Positions 23,541 through 32,947 of a stretch of 64,000 nucleotides of DNA are shown piece after piece (position 1 is the stretch's first letter; each line of letters begins with the position of its first letter). The translations under genes and the position numbers were made by a program. Under the pieces are notes generated by a model that saw only the letters and a program-made list of their open reading frames with translations, had not been told where the DNA came from and did not search any database. The stretch spans positions 11,036,001-11,100,000 of the forward strand of contig CP108521.1 of the NCBI GenBank assembly GCA_035999765.1. Direction: 5' to 3'. Origin of the DNA: Streptomyces sp. NBC_01231. GTDB lineage: Bacteria; Actinomycetota; Actinomycetes; Streptomycetales; Streptomycetaceae.

Positions 23541-25029
23541 GGCGAATTCAACTGGTCGTCGCAACACCTTGATCACGGAGGTTGTTGGATGGGACGACCG
23601 AAGAAGCCGATGCCGCAGGCGCCGGCCGGGGTGCGACGGCAGTGGGCCGCGGATCGGGCGATGCGGGCGCCGATGCGCTCGCCCGGCCGCCCGGAGCCGT
23701 CGCGCGCTGTACAACGGGAGTTCTGGCGCCTGATTGCGTCCGGGGTCACAACGGTCCAGGCCGCCGAGGGGGTCGGCGTGTCGGCACCGGTCGGGATCCG
23801 ATGGTTTCGACACGCTGGCGGGATGACCCCGCTGAGCCTGGACGAGCCCACTGGCCGGTACCTGTCGTTCGCCGAGCGTGAGGAGATCGCGCTGCTCAAG
23901 GCCCAGGACAAGGGCGTGCGCGAGATCGCTCTCACGATCGGCCGCGACCCCGGGACCGTGTCTCGTGAACTGCGCCGAAACGCTGCGACCAGGGGCGGGA
24001 AGCCGGTATACCGCGCCGTGGTGGCGCAGTGGAAGACACAGCGGGCCGCAAAGCGTCCGAAGACGGCGAAGCTGGTGGGCAACGAGCGGCTGCGTGAGTA
24101 TGTGCAAGACCGGCTCGCTGGGAACGTCCGTAGGCATGACGGCACGATCGTCCCGGGCCCCAGGACACCGCCGTGGAAGGGGTTGAACAAGCCCCATCGC
24201 CAAGACCGACGGTGGTCGACGGCATGGAGCCCAGAGCAGATCGCGCATCGGCTGAAGGTCGACTTCCCCGATGATGAGTCCATGCGCATCAGCCACGAGG
24301 CCATCTACCAGTCGCTGTTCATCGAGGGGCGTGGTGCGCTCAAGCGTGAACTGGTCACTTGTCTCCGGACGGGGCGAGCATTGCGGGAGCCGAGGGCCAG
24401 GTCACGGAACAGGCCCCAAGGGCATGTCACCGCCGATGTCGTCCTCAGCGAGCGCCCCGCCGAGGCCAACGACCGGGCCATGCCCGGGCATTGGGAAGGC
24501 GACCTGATCATCGGGACGGACAGGTCCGCGATCGGCACGCTTGTCGAGCGCAGCAGCCGTTCAACGCTCCTTGTCCACCTGCCACGCATGGAGGGCTGGG
24601 GCGAGAAGCCGTACGTGAAGAACGGGCCGTCGCTCGGCGGCTACGGGGCCATCGCGATGAACGCCGCACTCGCGGCGTCGATGACCAAGTTGCCCGACCA
24701 GTTGCGCAAGACCCTGACGTGGGATCGCGGGAAGGAGCTTTCGGGCCACGCGCAGTTCGCGCTGGAGACCGGGACGCGGGTGTTCTTCGCTGACCCGCAC
24801 TCACCGTGGCAGCGCCCGACGAACGAGAACACTAACGGTCTGCTGCGGCAGTACTTCCCCAAAGGCACCGACCTGTCGCGCTGGTCCGCTGACGAACTCG
24901 AGGCCGTCGCTCACGCGCTCAACAACCGGCCACGAAAGATCCTCGGGTGGAAGACGCCCGCTGAAATCTTCGAGGAGCAACTACGCTCGCTTCAACAAGC
25001 CGGTGTTGCATCGACCAGTTGAACTCGCC
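23541..25029 (+). mobile_element. IS30-family insertion sequence
   Basis: 1489 bp. The terminal repeats match over about 28 bp: GGCGAATTCAACTGGTCG at the left, GGCGAGTTCAACTGGTCG read inward at the right, and both continue with GCAACACC after two or three variable bases. It is flanked by CAG on both sides. Removing the element and one CAG restores the IS3 reading HSDEGSQ-YTSFAFT. A single intact transposase is inside. Confidence 0.9.
23589..25022 (+). CDS. IS30-family transposase
   Basis: 477 aa from ATG 23589 with GGAGG 7 nt upstream. It has an N-terminal helix-turn-helix with YLSFAEREEIALLKAQDKG and SRELRRNAATRGG, which are IS30 hallmarks. The DDE core follows: GHWEGDLIIGTDRSAIGTLVER (first Asp), LTWDRGKELSGHAQF (second Asp), and HSPWQRPTNENTNGLLRQYFPKGTDLS (Glu in NEN). 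It is full length and lacks frameshifts, so it is likely active. Its terminal repeats overlap the end of the coding frame. Confidence 0.95.
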   Translation: MGRPKKPMPQAPAGVRRQWAADRAMRAPMRSPGRPEPSRAVQREFWRLIASGVTTVQAAEGVGVSAPVGIRWFRHAGGMTPLSLDEPTGRYLSFAEREEIALLKAQDKGVREIALTIGRDPGTVSRELRRNAATRGGKPVYRAVVAQWKTQRAAKRPKTAKLVGNERLREYVQDRLAGNVRRHDGTIVPGPRTPPWKGLNKPHRQDRRWSTAWSPEQIAHRLKVDFPDDESMRISHEAIYQSLFIEGRGALKRELVTCLRTGRALREPRARSRNRPQGHVTADVVLSERPAEANDRAMPGHWEGDLIIGTDRSAIGTLVERSSRSTLLVHLPRMEGWGEKPYVKNGPSLGGYGAIAMNAALAASMTKLPDQLRKTLTWDRGKELSGHAQFALETGTRVFFADPHSPWQRPTNENTNGLLRQYFPKGTDLSRWSADELEAVAHALNNRPRKILGWKTPAEIFEEQLRSLQQAGVASTS

Positions 25030-25291
25030 CAGTACACGTCCTTCGCGTTCACCGATGCTCATGGAATCCCAGATCGGCCTCTACAAGACGGAGTTGATTA
25101 AGCCCCGCAAGCCCCGGTATGGCCTTGCCGACGTCGAACCATGCCATCGTGGAATGGGGCGACTGGTTCACAACCAGCGCCTCCACACCGCGATCGGAGA
25201 CATCCCGCCCCACGAGCACGAAATAAACCACTACGCTCAACACCAGCCTCAACCGGCGGGCTGGAGCCCAGCGCATAGAGCCTCCACCAAT
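25030..25291 (+). pseudogene. IS3-family orfB remnant, 3' part
   Basis: Continues the interrupted orfB: YTSFAFT, then MESQIGLYKTELIKP with the catalytic Glu, then a frameshift near 25140 and HNQRLHTAIGDIPPHEHE. A deletion removes part of the region between the second Asp and the Glu. Confidence 0.72.
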
Positions 25292-25534
25292 CCCGGAGCG
25301 GTTCACTCGTCCTCACGGTCTTCGTGCTGAACGTGCGGGTTCCTCGGCCGGAGCGCATGTTCAGACGCAGGCCGCTTCTACGTACGGCAGTTACCGGACC
25401 GTGTGATCAAGTTCAACACAGCATTCGACGCCGGATGTTAAAGATCAAACTAACGGGCCCGACGCTGGCTCAGCAGTGCCAGCGCCCATTTGGAGACCTG
25501 CTATCGCTGACGGCGAACTCCGTCTGGTCCGTGC

Positions 25535-26473
25535 TCACGGAGAGGGGCGGCGGTCGCCATCCCAGGCGGGGATGGTGCTGTCCGAACCGCGCACCAAGTA
25601 GCGAGTTAGCAAAGGTCCCTGGGTCAGCTCGTCCCTGGGGTTGCAGGGCGTGGGCCAGCGAAGTTGCTCGTACAGGGTTCTTCGGTACAGGTCGAATGCA
25701 GCCTCAAGGAGGTCGGCGTACACCTCTGCGCGGGAGGGCACCCAGGCTATGACCGCAATCACAGCAACGCCGAGCCCGACTGGCACTGCCCACAGCGTCC
25801 ACGGGGCGAAGAGGACAAAGAGCACACCCCAGATACACGTGGCCACGGAGGCGTCCAGCGAGACTCTTGCCGTGGCGATTTCCTTGCGGGCCGTATCGGG
25901 CAGCAGCAGCCAAAGATGCGGCCACACGGAAACGACGTCCAAGCCGTATTTGTCGACAGGGCGGGTCTCGGCGGCGCGCAGCGTATTGCCGGTCCGGGTG
26001 GGCATGTCCGGTGCGGGACTGGGTGACCGGCGCTGAAGCATGGTGAGTCGGCCGTGTTCTGTCCGCTCTTCCGGCGAGGCTGTGCCCGCATTTACCGCAG
26101 GGCTGAGTTCCTGGTAGCGCTTCAGCTGATTTTTAGCCTTCGTCTTCTTCCGTTCCGCGAGCTTGTGGCGTAGCGGCTTGAGGAAGCACGGCCAGTACCA
26201 CCCCTCGATGAGGCGGAGCACTGGGGTGGTAAGCCGTTCGATGATCACGCCGGAGGCGGACACCCCAAGCAGTATCATCAGCACGATGGTGATCTGGGCT
26301 GGAGTGGACTGCTTGGCCAGCCAGTCAGCTGGCTCCTTGAGCGCATGGAAACCGCGTTTGCTGCGTATCCAGGCCAGTAGTCCACCCAACCAGAACACCA
26401 GGGCGGGAACGGAGACGGCGGCCCAACGCTCGGCCAACTTGGCGCCGGCTGCCTCCCAGAAACTACTGAGCAT
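25535..26473 (-). CDS. Membrane protein, third gene of the CHAT operon
   Basis: 312 aa from ATG 26473, overlapping the EAD gene stop by 11 nt. It has two N-terminal hydrophobic helices (WAAVSVPALVFWLGGLLAW and ITIVLMILLGVSASGVII) and a charged cytosolic stretch (residues about 100-180, with EERTEHGRLTMLQRR). A further pair of helices (ATCIWGVLFVLFAPWTLW, VGLGVAVIAVIAWV) precedes a hydrophilic tail. The family is not named by me. In this setting it may be the membrane-located substrate, anchor or pore activated by the CHAT protease. Confidence 0.7.
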   Translation of the reverse strand: MLSSFWEAAGAKLAERWAAVSVPALVFWLGGLLAWIRSKRGFHALKEPADWLAKQSTPAQITIVLMILLGVSASGVIIERLTTPVLRLIEGWYWPCFLKPLRHKLAERKKTKAKNQLKRYQELSPAVNAGTASPEERTEHGRLTMLQRRSPSPAPDMPTRTGNTLRAAETRPVDKYGLDVVSVWPHLWLLLPDTARKEIATARVSLDASVATCIWGVLFVLFAPWTLWAVPVGLGVAVIAVIAWVPSRAEVYADLLEAAFDLYRRTLYEQLRWPTPCNPRDELTQGPLLTRYLVRGSDSTIPAWDGDRRPSP

Positions 26474-26879
26474 CAGATGCCGCCGGCACGAGCCTGACTC
26501 CTAGGTGGTCCTTGCAATCAGGCACCGGGTATCCGATCCACGGCCGGTACCACACGTAGTTGCTGTCTACCGGGCATTCGTACTTATCGGAAAGGACCGG
26601 GGTGGTCACCAGACTTGGTGGTGGCTCGGAGCCGGTACCCCGGTCCCGCGGAGGGAGGACGGGTGGCCTGTGGCATTCGTCATCAAATACCTGTATTGCC
26701 CATTCTTTTACTTTGGGGCGGGTCAGAACGGCCATGATCTTGCCGTCGACGTCCACGCCGTCGCGGGCTCGGGCGAGCAGGTCCTTGATCTCGTTGTCGT
26801 ACGCGTCGGCTTCATCGCCGACAAGCTCGGACAGGTAGAACCTGATTGTGCGAGCGACATCGATGATGTCCTGGTCCAT
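26463..26879 (-). CDS. Effector-associated-domain-like protein
   Basis: 138 aa from ATG 26879 with AGGAGG 8 nt upstream, 29 bp after the CHAT gene. Residues 1-70 are a small helical domain (IDVARTIRFYLSELVGDEA, then DLLARARDGVDVDGKIMAVL and a W-A-x-x-V end). It resembles the adaptor-like EAD modules that recur in actinobacterial CHAT, trypsin and STAND operons. The C-terminal half is Pro/Asp-rich with two Cys. EADs are thought to act as homotypic docking domains, so this protein probably links CHAT activity to the membrane protein encoded next. Confidence 0.68.
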   Translation of the reverse strand: MDQDIIDVARTIRFYLSELVGDEADAYDNEIKDLLARARDGVDVDGKIMAVLTRPKVKEWAIQVFDDECHRPPVLPPRDRGTGSEPPPSLVTTPVLSDKYECPVDSNYVWYRPWIGYPVPDCKDHLGVRLVPAASDAQ

Positions 26880-26908
26880 CGCGTGCCTCCTGTCGCGTGG
26901 CGGTCTGT

Positions 26909-29900
26909 TCAGGCGCCTGCATGCACATAGGCCGCCCACCGGGAGGGGGTGTCTCGTCGGTCGAAGGGTTTGCGGAGATCTTGTCCGTCGCGGACTGCCC
27001 GCACGGCTTGATGGAGGGCATGAGCGGTCGCGCCGCTGGCCAGTGCTTCAGGGGCCTGTTGTAGGGCGTCATAGAAGCCATCCGCGACGCGGACGGCGAC
27101 AGCGTCGTCGATCTCCCAGAGGGTGCCGACCACGTGGCGGAAGCCGGCCAGTTGGAAGCCGGAGGTGAGGTGGATGGCCTCGTCGACAAGGGTCGGTTCG
27201 CCGGTGAACGTCGTTCGGCAGGCTGACAGGTAGGCCAGGCTCGCCGAGTCGAGCTTGAGTGGGGCAAGGCTGGCGACGGTCAGGGGATCGCTGTGGTGGT
27301 CGTGGAGCAGCAGCTGGCTCTGTGACGGGTCGGTGGCATGACAGAGGCCGTGGCAGGCAAAGTGCGCTACGGCGCAGCCACTCAGCTCCGTCAGGACGCG
27401 AGACTTGGTGGGAGTGCGTGGGTCGGCGGTCTCTCTCTCTTCAGGGGGCGCGTCTTTTTCTTCGAGCAGGATTGAGTGGGGAAGGCGGGCTTTGAGCATG
27501 GCGGCTTCGGCGGCCACGTTTGGAAGATCGCCCGCGTCGGGCGTGGTCGGCATCGCGACGATCAATGCCTTCGGCGACGTGGAGGGCGCCGGGATCGGTT
27601 GCCGGGCGTAGTGCAGGGCCCGCACCGTGGGTGTGTAGGCGGAGACCACTCGGTCCATGACCGTGCGTGGGCGCTGCGGGTCGACTGGCTGGCGGTGGTA
27701 GCCAGCGGCGTGCAGAGGCAACTGGCCAAGCAGACCGCCGGGTGACCACCATATCCGTGGCCAGTGCCATGTCGCGGACGGTGGCTGATTGCGGTAGCCC
27801 AGGGTTTCGAGGATCGGTTCTGCGGCGACATCCCACAGCCACTCCAGGATGCCGCTCAACGACTCCTCGTCGTGTGCTTCGAGCGCTGTCTGGAACTGGT
27901 TGATCTTCCCTGTCACGGAGTGAAGATCGAGTCTGGGGAGGGGGAGATCGGTGACCCCGTTTGGCGTGATCAGCAGCGCGTCGCTGCGGTGGTTGCTGAC
28001 GTTGAAGACCACGATCGGGCCTTGGGCGGCGTCCTGGGTGAGGGTCTCGGTATCCGGCAGGAGCAGGAAGGACTCAAAGCCAGGGAGCTCGCGGATCTCT
28101 GCGACCGTGGCACTGAACAAGGCGGCCACATGCCGCTCGACGGCTAGGTCCCTGCCGAGTGCCGCGGCGAGGCCTCGGGCGAAGGCTGGGTCGAGCTGCT
28201 CTCGCAAGTCCGCAAGTCGTTTGGCCAGTTCGGGGTCGGCTTGTTGCAGGTCGGTGAGGTCGCTGCGGGTGTCCAGCAACTGGCTGAGCAACACTGCCCG
28301 GCCGGATTCCAGGAGGCGCAGGGCCTTGGTGGGCCGGTGGCCGTCCAGGCCGGTGTCCTGATCGGCAAGCGCGAGAGCGGCGGCGTCGCTGGCCAGCCCA
28401 GCGAAACCTCCCAGCTCATACTGCTGATCGGCCCGCTCGAGCTGCCGGGGAGCCACTTCAGGCAGCAGTTGAACTGCGCTCTCCAGCAGCTCCGCGGCGT
28501 AGCGGGTTCCCACCTCCTGCTCCACGGCCAGCTCTGCGGCCGCCCGGGCCGCGTGGATCCGGGTCGAGGGCGCAGCATCGGCGGTCTTGGAGGCACCTGC
28601 GAAGGCGTCCATTGCATCCCGCGCGTGGGCGGCGTCGCCAGTGTGCTGGAACTGGGTGTGCAGGGCAGTGCCGAGGTTGAACAGCCGACCGGCACGGTCG
28701 GGGCTATTCCCAGGGGTCGCCTCTACCGCTCGCCGGGCCGCGTTGACGGCCTTGTCCAGGTCCGTCGTCTGCTTGCTTCGCTGGAAGCGCATCAGCAGGG
28801 CGATGCTCAGGGTGGACAGGCAGACGGGCAAATCCCTGCGGTTGGAACTAGCCTGCGAGGTGTCCGCAGCTTGCTGGGCCGCGTTGATGGCCTCGTCCAG
28901 GTCGGCCATCTGCCCGGTACGTTCGAAGCGCACCTGCAGAGCGTTACTCAGGTTGGACAGCCAGCCCACTCGACCGAGGTGCGTATCTTGCGTCGCCTCC
29001 GTCGCCTGGCGGGCCGCGTCGACGGCCTCATCCACATCCGCCATCCGTGCATATCGTTCGAAGCGCAGCTGCAAGGCGTTACTCAAGGTGGACAGCCGAC
29101 CTGCACGATCGGGATGGCCTTTGACGGTGGCGGCTACCGCCTTGCGAAGGATGTCCACGGCCTCATCGATGTCCGAGCTCGCCCCGGTACGCACGAATCG
29201 CTGCTGCAAGGGAGAGCCGAGGTTGGACATGTACATACGCACGTCTGTGGCAGTTGCTGCCGCAGCGGCAGCAGCCAGCTGGACCTGCCGACCTGCCGCG
29301 ATGGCGTCGTCGAGGTCTTCCATCGCCCCGGTGTGGTCGAAGCGGCTGCTGTGGGCGGCACCGAGCTGGGACAGGCGGCGGGCGCGGAGACCCGGCTCAC
29401 TCTTGGGGGTGGCGTCTACGGCCTGCTGGAGCCGACTAATAGCCTCGTCTATGTCCTCCAGGCGGCCGGTGAGCTTGAATCGAGTGCCCAGGGCGATGCC
29501 CAGGCCGAACACGTACTTCGCGTCGTCGGCGCCGGTTGGCACAGCTGCCAGGGCATACCGCTGTTGCTCGACCGCTTCGTTGATCTGTGCCGGGTCTGCG
29601 GTGTGCTCGAACTGGGTACGCAGCGCGGCGCCGAGAACGGACAGTGCGTCGGGTCGGTCCCGGTCCGGCGCAGCCGCCACTGCCTGCCGAGCCCTCTGCA
29701 CGGCCTCGTCCGCGTCCTCCATCTTCCCGGTGCGCTCGAACCGGCCTCGCAGTGCGATGCTCAAGTGGGCAAGTCGGCGTGACAGGTCCGTGTCCGGGGT
29801 GGGGGCGGCTTCCACTCCCCGCTCGAAGGCCTCGACCCACTTGTCCGCGTCTTCAATCGCGTTGGTGCGCTCGAACCGTAGCTGCCAGGTTGCGCCGAGA

Positions 29901-30499
29901 TCGCACAGCGCAGAGGCTCGGGCGGGGGCACCGACTGGAATGGCGTCCACCGCTCGTTCGCGTGCCTCGATCGCCTCGTCCAAGAGGCCTATGGACTGGG
30001 GGCCCGTGCTCTGCTCGGCCAGGAGCTGCAGGGCCAGAGCCAGGTAGCGCAGGTGGAGTGCCCGTTCTGGGTGGTCGTCGGGCAGGACGGCGATGATGCG
30101 CTGCCACGCCCGTGCCGCGGTCGAGATCTGGGCAATGTCGTGGGAGTAACGCAGGCCGTGGACTATGGCGGCGGCGTCTTCTGCTGCGGCGTCCGCGATG
30201 GCGGGGACCACGGGCTGGGGCAGGTCCTGCTCGCCGGCCAGGAAACAGGGCGTGAACTCCTCAACCGCCGCCATAGCGGCCTCGTAGTCGCCCTGATGTC
30301 TGGGCAGTGCAAGGGACCGGTAGAAGTACATCCAGCCGAGCATGCGCCGGGCCTCGAGATCCGTATCCTCGGCCTGCATGTCGTCCGAGAGCTCACGGGT
30401 TGCCGCCAAAGCCCCCGGCTCCAACGCCAAGGAGGGGTCCCTAGCAGAACCGATCTGATCGATCCATCCCTGTAGCGCGGCTTTCAAGGTCTCACGCAT
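26909..30499 (-). CDS. TPR-repeat CHAT-domain protease
   Basis: 1196 aa from ATG 30499 with GAGG 7 nt upstream. Residues about 180-620 contain about ten TPR-like units of one actinobacterial type, each with an RFERTG-x-x-x-DxDEAI pattern. The C-terminal 350 residues are a CHAT (caspase-like) domain. The catalytic His is in VAHFACHGLC and the Cys in AYLSACRTTF; GTLWEIDDAVAV follows, as is typical. CHAT proteases cleave partners after TPR-mediated sensing, for example in gRAMP/Craspase. Here the likely partners are the EAD protein and the membrane protein in the same operon. Both catalytic residues are intact. Confidence 0.9.
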   Translation of the reverse strand: MRETLKAALQGWIDQIGSARDPSLALEPGALAATRELSDDMQAEDTDLEARRMLGWMYFYRSLALPRHQGDYEAAMAAVEEFTPCFLAGEQDLPQPVVPAIADAAAEDAAAIVHGLRYSHDIAQISTAARAWQRIIAVLPDDHPERALHLRYLALALQLLAEQSTGPQSIGLLDEAIEARERAVDAIPVGAPARASALCDLGATWQLRFERTNAIEDADKWVEAFERGVEAAPTPDTDLSRRLAHLSIALRGRFERTGKMEDADEAVQRARQAVAAAPDRDRPDALSVLGAALRTQFEHTADPAQINEAVEQQRYALAAVPTGADDAKYVFGLGIALGTRFKLTGRLEDIDEAISRLQQAVDATPKSEPGLRARRLSQLGAAHSSRFDHTGAMEDLDDAIAAGRQVQLAAAAAAATATDVRMYMSNLGSPLQQRFVRTGASSDIDEAVDILRKAVAATVKGHPDRAGRLSTLSNALQLRFERYARMADVDEAVDAARQATEATQDTHLGRVGWLSNLSNALQVRFERTGQMADLDEAINAAQQAADTSQASSNRRDLPVCLSTLSIALLMRFQRSKQTTDLDKAVNAARRAVEATPGNSPDRAGRLFNLGTALHTQFQHTGDAAHARDAMDAFAGASKTADAAPSTRIHAARAAAELAVEQEVGTRYAAELLESAVQLLPEVAPRQLERADQQYELGGFAGLASDAAALALADQDTGLDGHRPTKALRLLESGRAVLLSQLLDTRSDLTDLQQADPELAKRLADLREQLDPAFARGLAAALGRDLAVERHVAALFSATVAEIRELPGFESFLLLPDTETLTQDAAQGPIVVFNVSNHRSDALLITPNGVTDLPLPRLDLHSVTGKINQFQTALEAHDEESLSGILEWLWDVAAEPILETLGYRNQPPSATWHWPRIWWSPGGLLGQLPLHAAGYHRQPVDPQRPRTVMDRVVSAYTPTVRALHYARQPIPAPSTSPKALIVAMPTTPDAGDLPNVAAEAAMLKARLPHSILLEEKDAPPEERETADPRTPTKSRVLTELSGCAVAHFACHGLCHATDPSQSQLLLHDHHSDPLTVASLAPLKLDSASLAYLSACRTTFTGEPTLVDEAIHLTSGFQLAGFRHVVGTLWEIDDAVAVRVADGFYDALQQAPEALASGATAHALHQAVRAVRDGQDLRKPFDRRDTPSRWAAYVHAGA

Positions 30500-30634
30500 G
30501 AGGCACCTCGTCAGACAGAGCAGCTCGTACGACACGGCGAAGCCCGGAGTGATCAATGTCCGCTGTGGTCCGTCAGCGGGGAAAGCCCGAGCTACTGCGG
30601 CGACAACCCCTAGCTCCGATTTTCCGAAAGTGCC

Positions 30635-30649
30635 AATATTGGGAATATT
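30635..30649. promoter_or_regulatory. AT-rich AATATT-GGG-AATATT element upstream of the CHAT gene
   Basis: Two AATATT hexamers separated by GGG, forming a palindrome with CCC on the other strand, about 136 bp upstream of the CHAT start. It stands out in 70% GC DNA and may be an operator or part of a promoter. No binding protein is known. Confidence 0.35.
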
Positions 30650-30941
30650 CCGCCCCCTTTCAGGGCATCACAAAAGCGGAGAAGGCGCACCCTGGGCGGC
30701 AGCTGCGACGGGATGCGGCCTGAGGGAGCAGGCGACCGCAACACTTACTGACCTTGGCGTTATAGCGTTCGGGTCTTCGTCGGACCTGGTGACAGGGCCT
30801 GTCTCGACTGGTAGCCCGGAAGTATGCGGTATCCGGACGGGGCAGGCTGACCGCCGAGCAGTGCAAGCGCCGCGAAATACCGAACCTCCCTTCTGAACAG
30901 GGGAATTCGCCTCACCGTCGTCCGTGCTGACGAGCGAGCCA

Positions 30942-30987
30942 TGGTGGCTGGGGGCAGGATGCGCACGCATCCTGCCCCCAGCCACCA
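30942..30987. terminator. Strong 22-bp hairpin after the Tn7-like operon
   Basis: Perfect 22-bp inverted repeat (TGGTGGCTGGGGGCAGGATG... and its complement) with a 2-nt loop. It lies 25 bp beyond the stop of the 31012-31899 gene. It can work in both directions and separates the Tn7-like genes from the CHAT operon promoter region. No other gene is seen in 30500-31011. Confidence 0.85.
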
Positions 30988-31011
30988 AGAACCCCGCCGT
31001 GGCCGTGTCTG

Positions 31012-31899
31012 TCAGGGCGACTGCAGGGTGGGCTCCTGCGCCAGGGACGGTTTGGCAGTGATCTGTACCCAGCCCCACTCGTTGGGATGCCGCGGGGCCA
31101 GGTCGGACGCCGTCGCCGGGTTATTCCCGCGGGTGACCGTGTAGTGCTCGGTCAGAAGCTGCAGCAGCGCTTCGGCGTCGCGCACGCCGTCCTTGTATCC
31201 CCAGAAGTCGCCGTCCTCGCAGTCCTCGCACCCTTCCGGGCCATCACTGAGGCACATCTCCTCGTAGTTGATGTCCTGCTGGAACGAGGTCCGCAGCAGG
31301 ACAAGGACAGAGTTGTCCCTCCCGATGGTCACCGCTGCCCGACCCTCCGGGTCCCGCCAGCCGGGGATGACGGTGCGGGCGGCCTCGGCCAGCTGGCCGG
31401 CCTCGAACAGGTCGTGGATTTCGGTGGCTTCGATCCGTCCAGCGGCCTCGCGGATGAGATGGTCCGCATCGACACCTGCCCGGTGTGCCCGCAGCAGTCG
31501 CCAGCGCAGATCGTCCCGTACGACGTCGTAGCCGCGCACGGCTGACTTCAGATACGCCCGGGCTTCCTGCTCGGGGGACGGCGTGCACACGGCAATGACC
31601 TTGTCAGGAGTATCGCCGGAGCCTTCTTCCACAAGCCGGACACGCACATCCATCGGGCCATTGCGTACCACGCGCGCGAGGTACTGCTCGTCGATGACGG
31701 TGCCGAGAGCCTCGTTGAGATCGTCCTGGGCGCGTTCCTGGACAGTGCCCGGAAGCCACTGGCTTTCATCGTCGTACACCTGCTCGCTGCCGGGGGCCTG
31801 CGAGTAGTAGGGATCCATCACCTCGTCGTAGCGCTGCCAGGGGCCGTCCTGGCCGTCGTCATCGCGGAAACGCACTTCCAACCACGTGCGGTGCTCCAT
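31012..31899 (-). CDS. Unknown 295-aa protein, last gene of the Tn7-like operon
   Basis: Starts at ATG 31899 (MEHRTWLEVRFRDDDG). It is acidic, with a probable beta-rich first half, a helical middle (LLRAHRAGVDADHLIREAAGRI) and a CxxC pair in EGCEDCEDGDFW that might bind a metal. The end is a helix plus WGWVQITAK. It has no nuclease, transposase or membrane signature that I recognise. It lies downstream of tnsC and a second unknown gene on the same strand, just before a strong terminator. It could be a target-selection factor or a cargo gene. Confidence 0.62.
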   Translation of the reverse strand: MEHRTWLEVRFRDDDGQDGPWQRYDEVMDPYYSQAPGSEQVYDDESQWLPGTVQERAQDDLNEALGTVIDEQYLARVVRNGPMDVRVRLVEEGSGDTPDKVIAVCTPSPEQEARAYLKSAVRGYDVVRDDLRWRLLRAHRAGVDADHLIREAAGRIEATEIHDLFEAGQLAEAARTVIPGWRDPEGRAAVTIGRDNSVLVLLRTSFQQDINYEEMCLSDGPEGCEDCEDGDFWGYKDGVRDAEALLQLLTEHYTVTRGNNPATASDLAPRHPNEWGWVQITAKPSLAQEPTLQSP

Positions 31900-32120
31900 C
31901 AGGCATTCTCTGTTCTGCGGTGGGGTGCGGCACGACGGTGCGGCGCGCCGCGCTGGTGGATAAAGCAAAAACAGACATGAAGGGGGGACGGGTCCGCCGT
32001 CCGGCCAGGGCCTAAGGGGCCGTAGCCCCGTCGACGGACCGACGCCGACCGGCAGGCCGTACCGCCCGCTTGCGCGCTACTGCGGCCCGCGAGCACAGGC
32101 CGGGCGGCTGTCCGAAGCGG

Positions 32121-32795
32121 TCAGTGCTCATTCAGGAGCGGGGCCCGGCGCAGGAATTCGGTGCGTAGCCCCGTGATGACCGCGTCCGCTTGCTGCTGGG
32201 TGGGCAGGGTGACCGGGGTGTGCGGCCAGGGAACCGACGCCCACTCGCGCTGGGCCGCCGCAAGCCGCTGTGCCGGGTCGGCCAGGGTGACCGGCAGGCC
32301 GTGCGGTGCCCGGGCGGCGGCCTGCCGGAACGCAGGAGCCAGCCGGTGAAGTTGCAACGGATCGAAGATCAGCAGATGAGGAGCGGCTGCGTAGGGTGCA
32401 GCCGCGACAATGCCGACGTGTCCCGCGTAGTCCATGAGAAACAGGCGATCGCGCTTTGTGCCCAGTACTCGCTGTAGTTCCTGCTGCCAGGGCTGGGAAA
32501 GAAGCCACTTCTCCTTGGCTCGCGCCAGTTGGGCGGTGTCGTCACTGGCTGCCCCGGCACGGAAGGCGGGCAGAAGGTCCCAGTACTCCTCTTCCGCCGC
32601 GCGGGCAGCCTCGTTCAGTTGCGACACGAACGAATCGACCATCTCGGCGGGCACGGTGAGGACTTTGGGCGTCCTGGTGAAGGGGCCGGTCCTGACCACG
32701 AGGACGCCGGGCGAGGTGCCGATCTCGGTCGCGTCCGCCACCACGATGGCGGGTACAAGGCGGGGACGGGCAGTTTTGGCTTTGCGTTTGGCCAC
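32121..32795 (-). CDS. Unknown 224-aa protein between tnsC and the operon end
   Basis: GTG start at 32795. The N-terminus is very basic (AKRKAKTARPR), suggesting DNA contact. It then has a short beta unit (GVLVVRTGPFTRTPKVLTVP), helices (VSQLNEAARAAEEEYWDLLP), and a second beta segment ending in DYAGHVGIVAAAPYAAAPHLLIFDP. A Pro/Thr-rich linker leads to a final helix. No known family is recognised. The location, 152 bp after the TnsC-like ATPase gene and in the same direction, suggests a transposition accessory or target-site protein. Confidence 0.6.
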   Translation of the reverse strand: MAKRKAKTARPRLVPAIVVADATEIGTSPGVLVVRTGPFTRTPKVLTVPAEMVDSFVSQLNEAARAAEEEYWDLLPAFRAGAASDDTAQLARAKEKWLLSQPWQQELQRVLGTKRDRLFLMDYAGHVGIVAAAPYAAAPHLLIFDPLQLHRLAPAFRQAAARAPHGLPVTLADPAQRLAAAQREWASVPWPHTPVTLPTQQQADAVITGLRTEFLRRAPLLNEH

Positions 32796-32947
32796 GAGGA
32801 AGAAGCTCTTTCAGGGGGATGGCGGCAGGAGGGCCGCCGACGGAGCGGGCGCCTCGCAGTACGCACCTGTCGGTGCAGGTCGCGCTGTCGGCAGTCGCCC
32901 GTCGGCGACATGGAGTGCAACGAGCGGATGATCTGAGGAGATGCGTG

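Larger units (their letters stand above)
22624..25305 (+). mobile_element. Decayed IS3-family element, interrupted by IS30
   Basis: Outer inverted repeats TGAACCGCTCCGGG (22624-22637) and its exact complement (25292-25305). Inside are frameshifted orfA and orfB remnants split by the IS30-family element. I could not find a convincing target duplication. Confidence 0.75.

Noticed and set aside
28241..30047. Two long rightward frames across the CHAT gene
   Set aside because: They are by-products of the repeated TPR coding sequence; high Ser/Arg content and no start signals.
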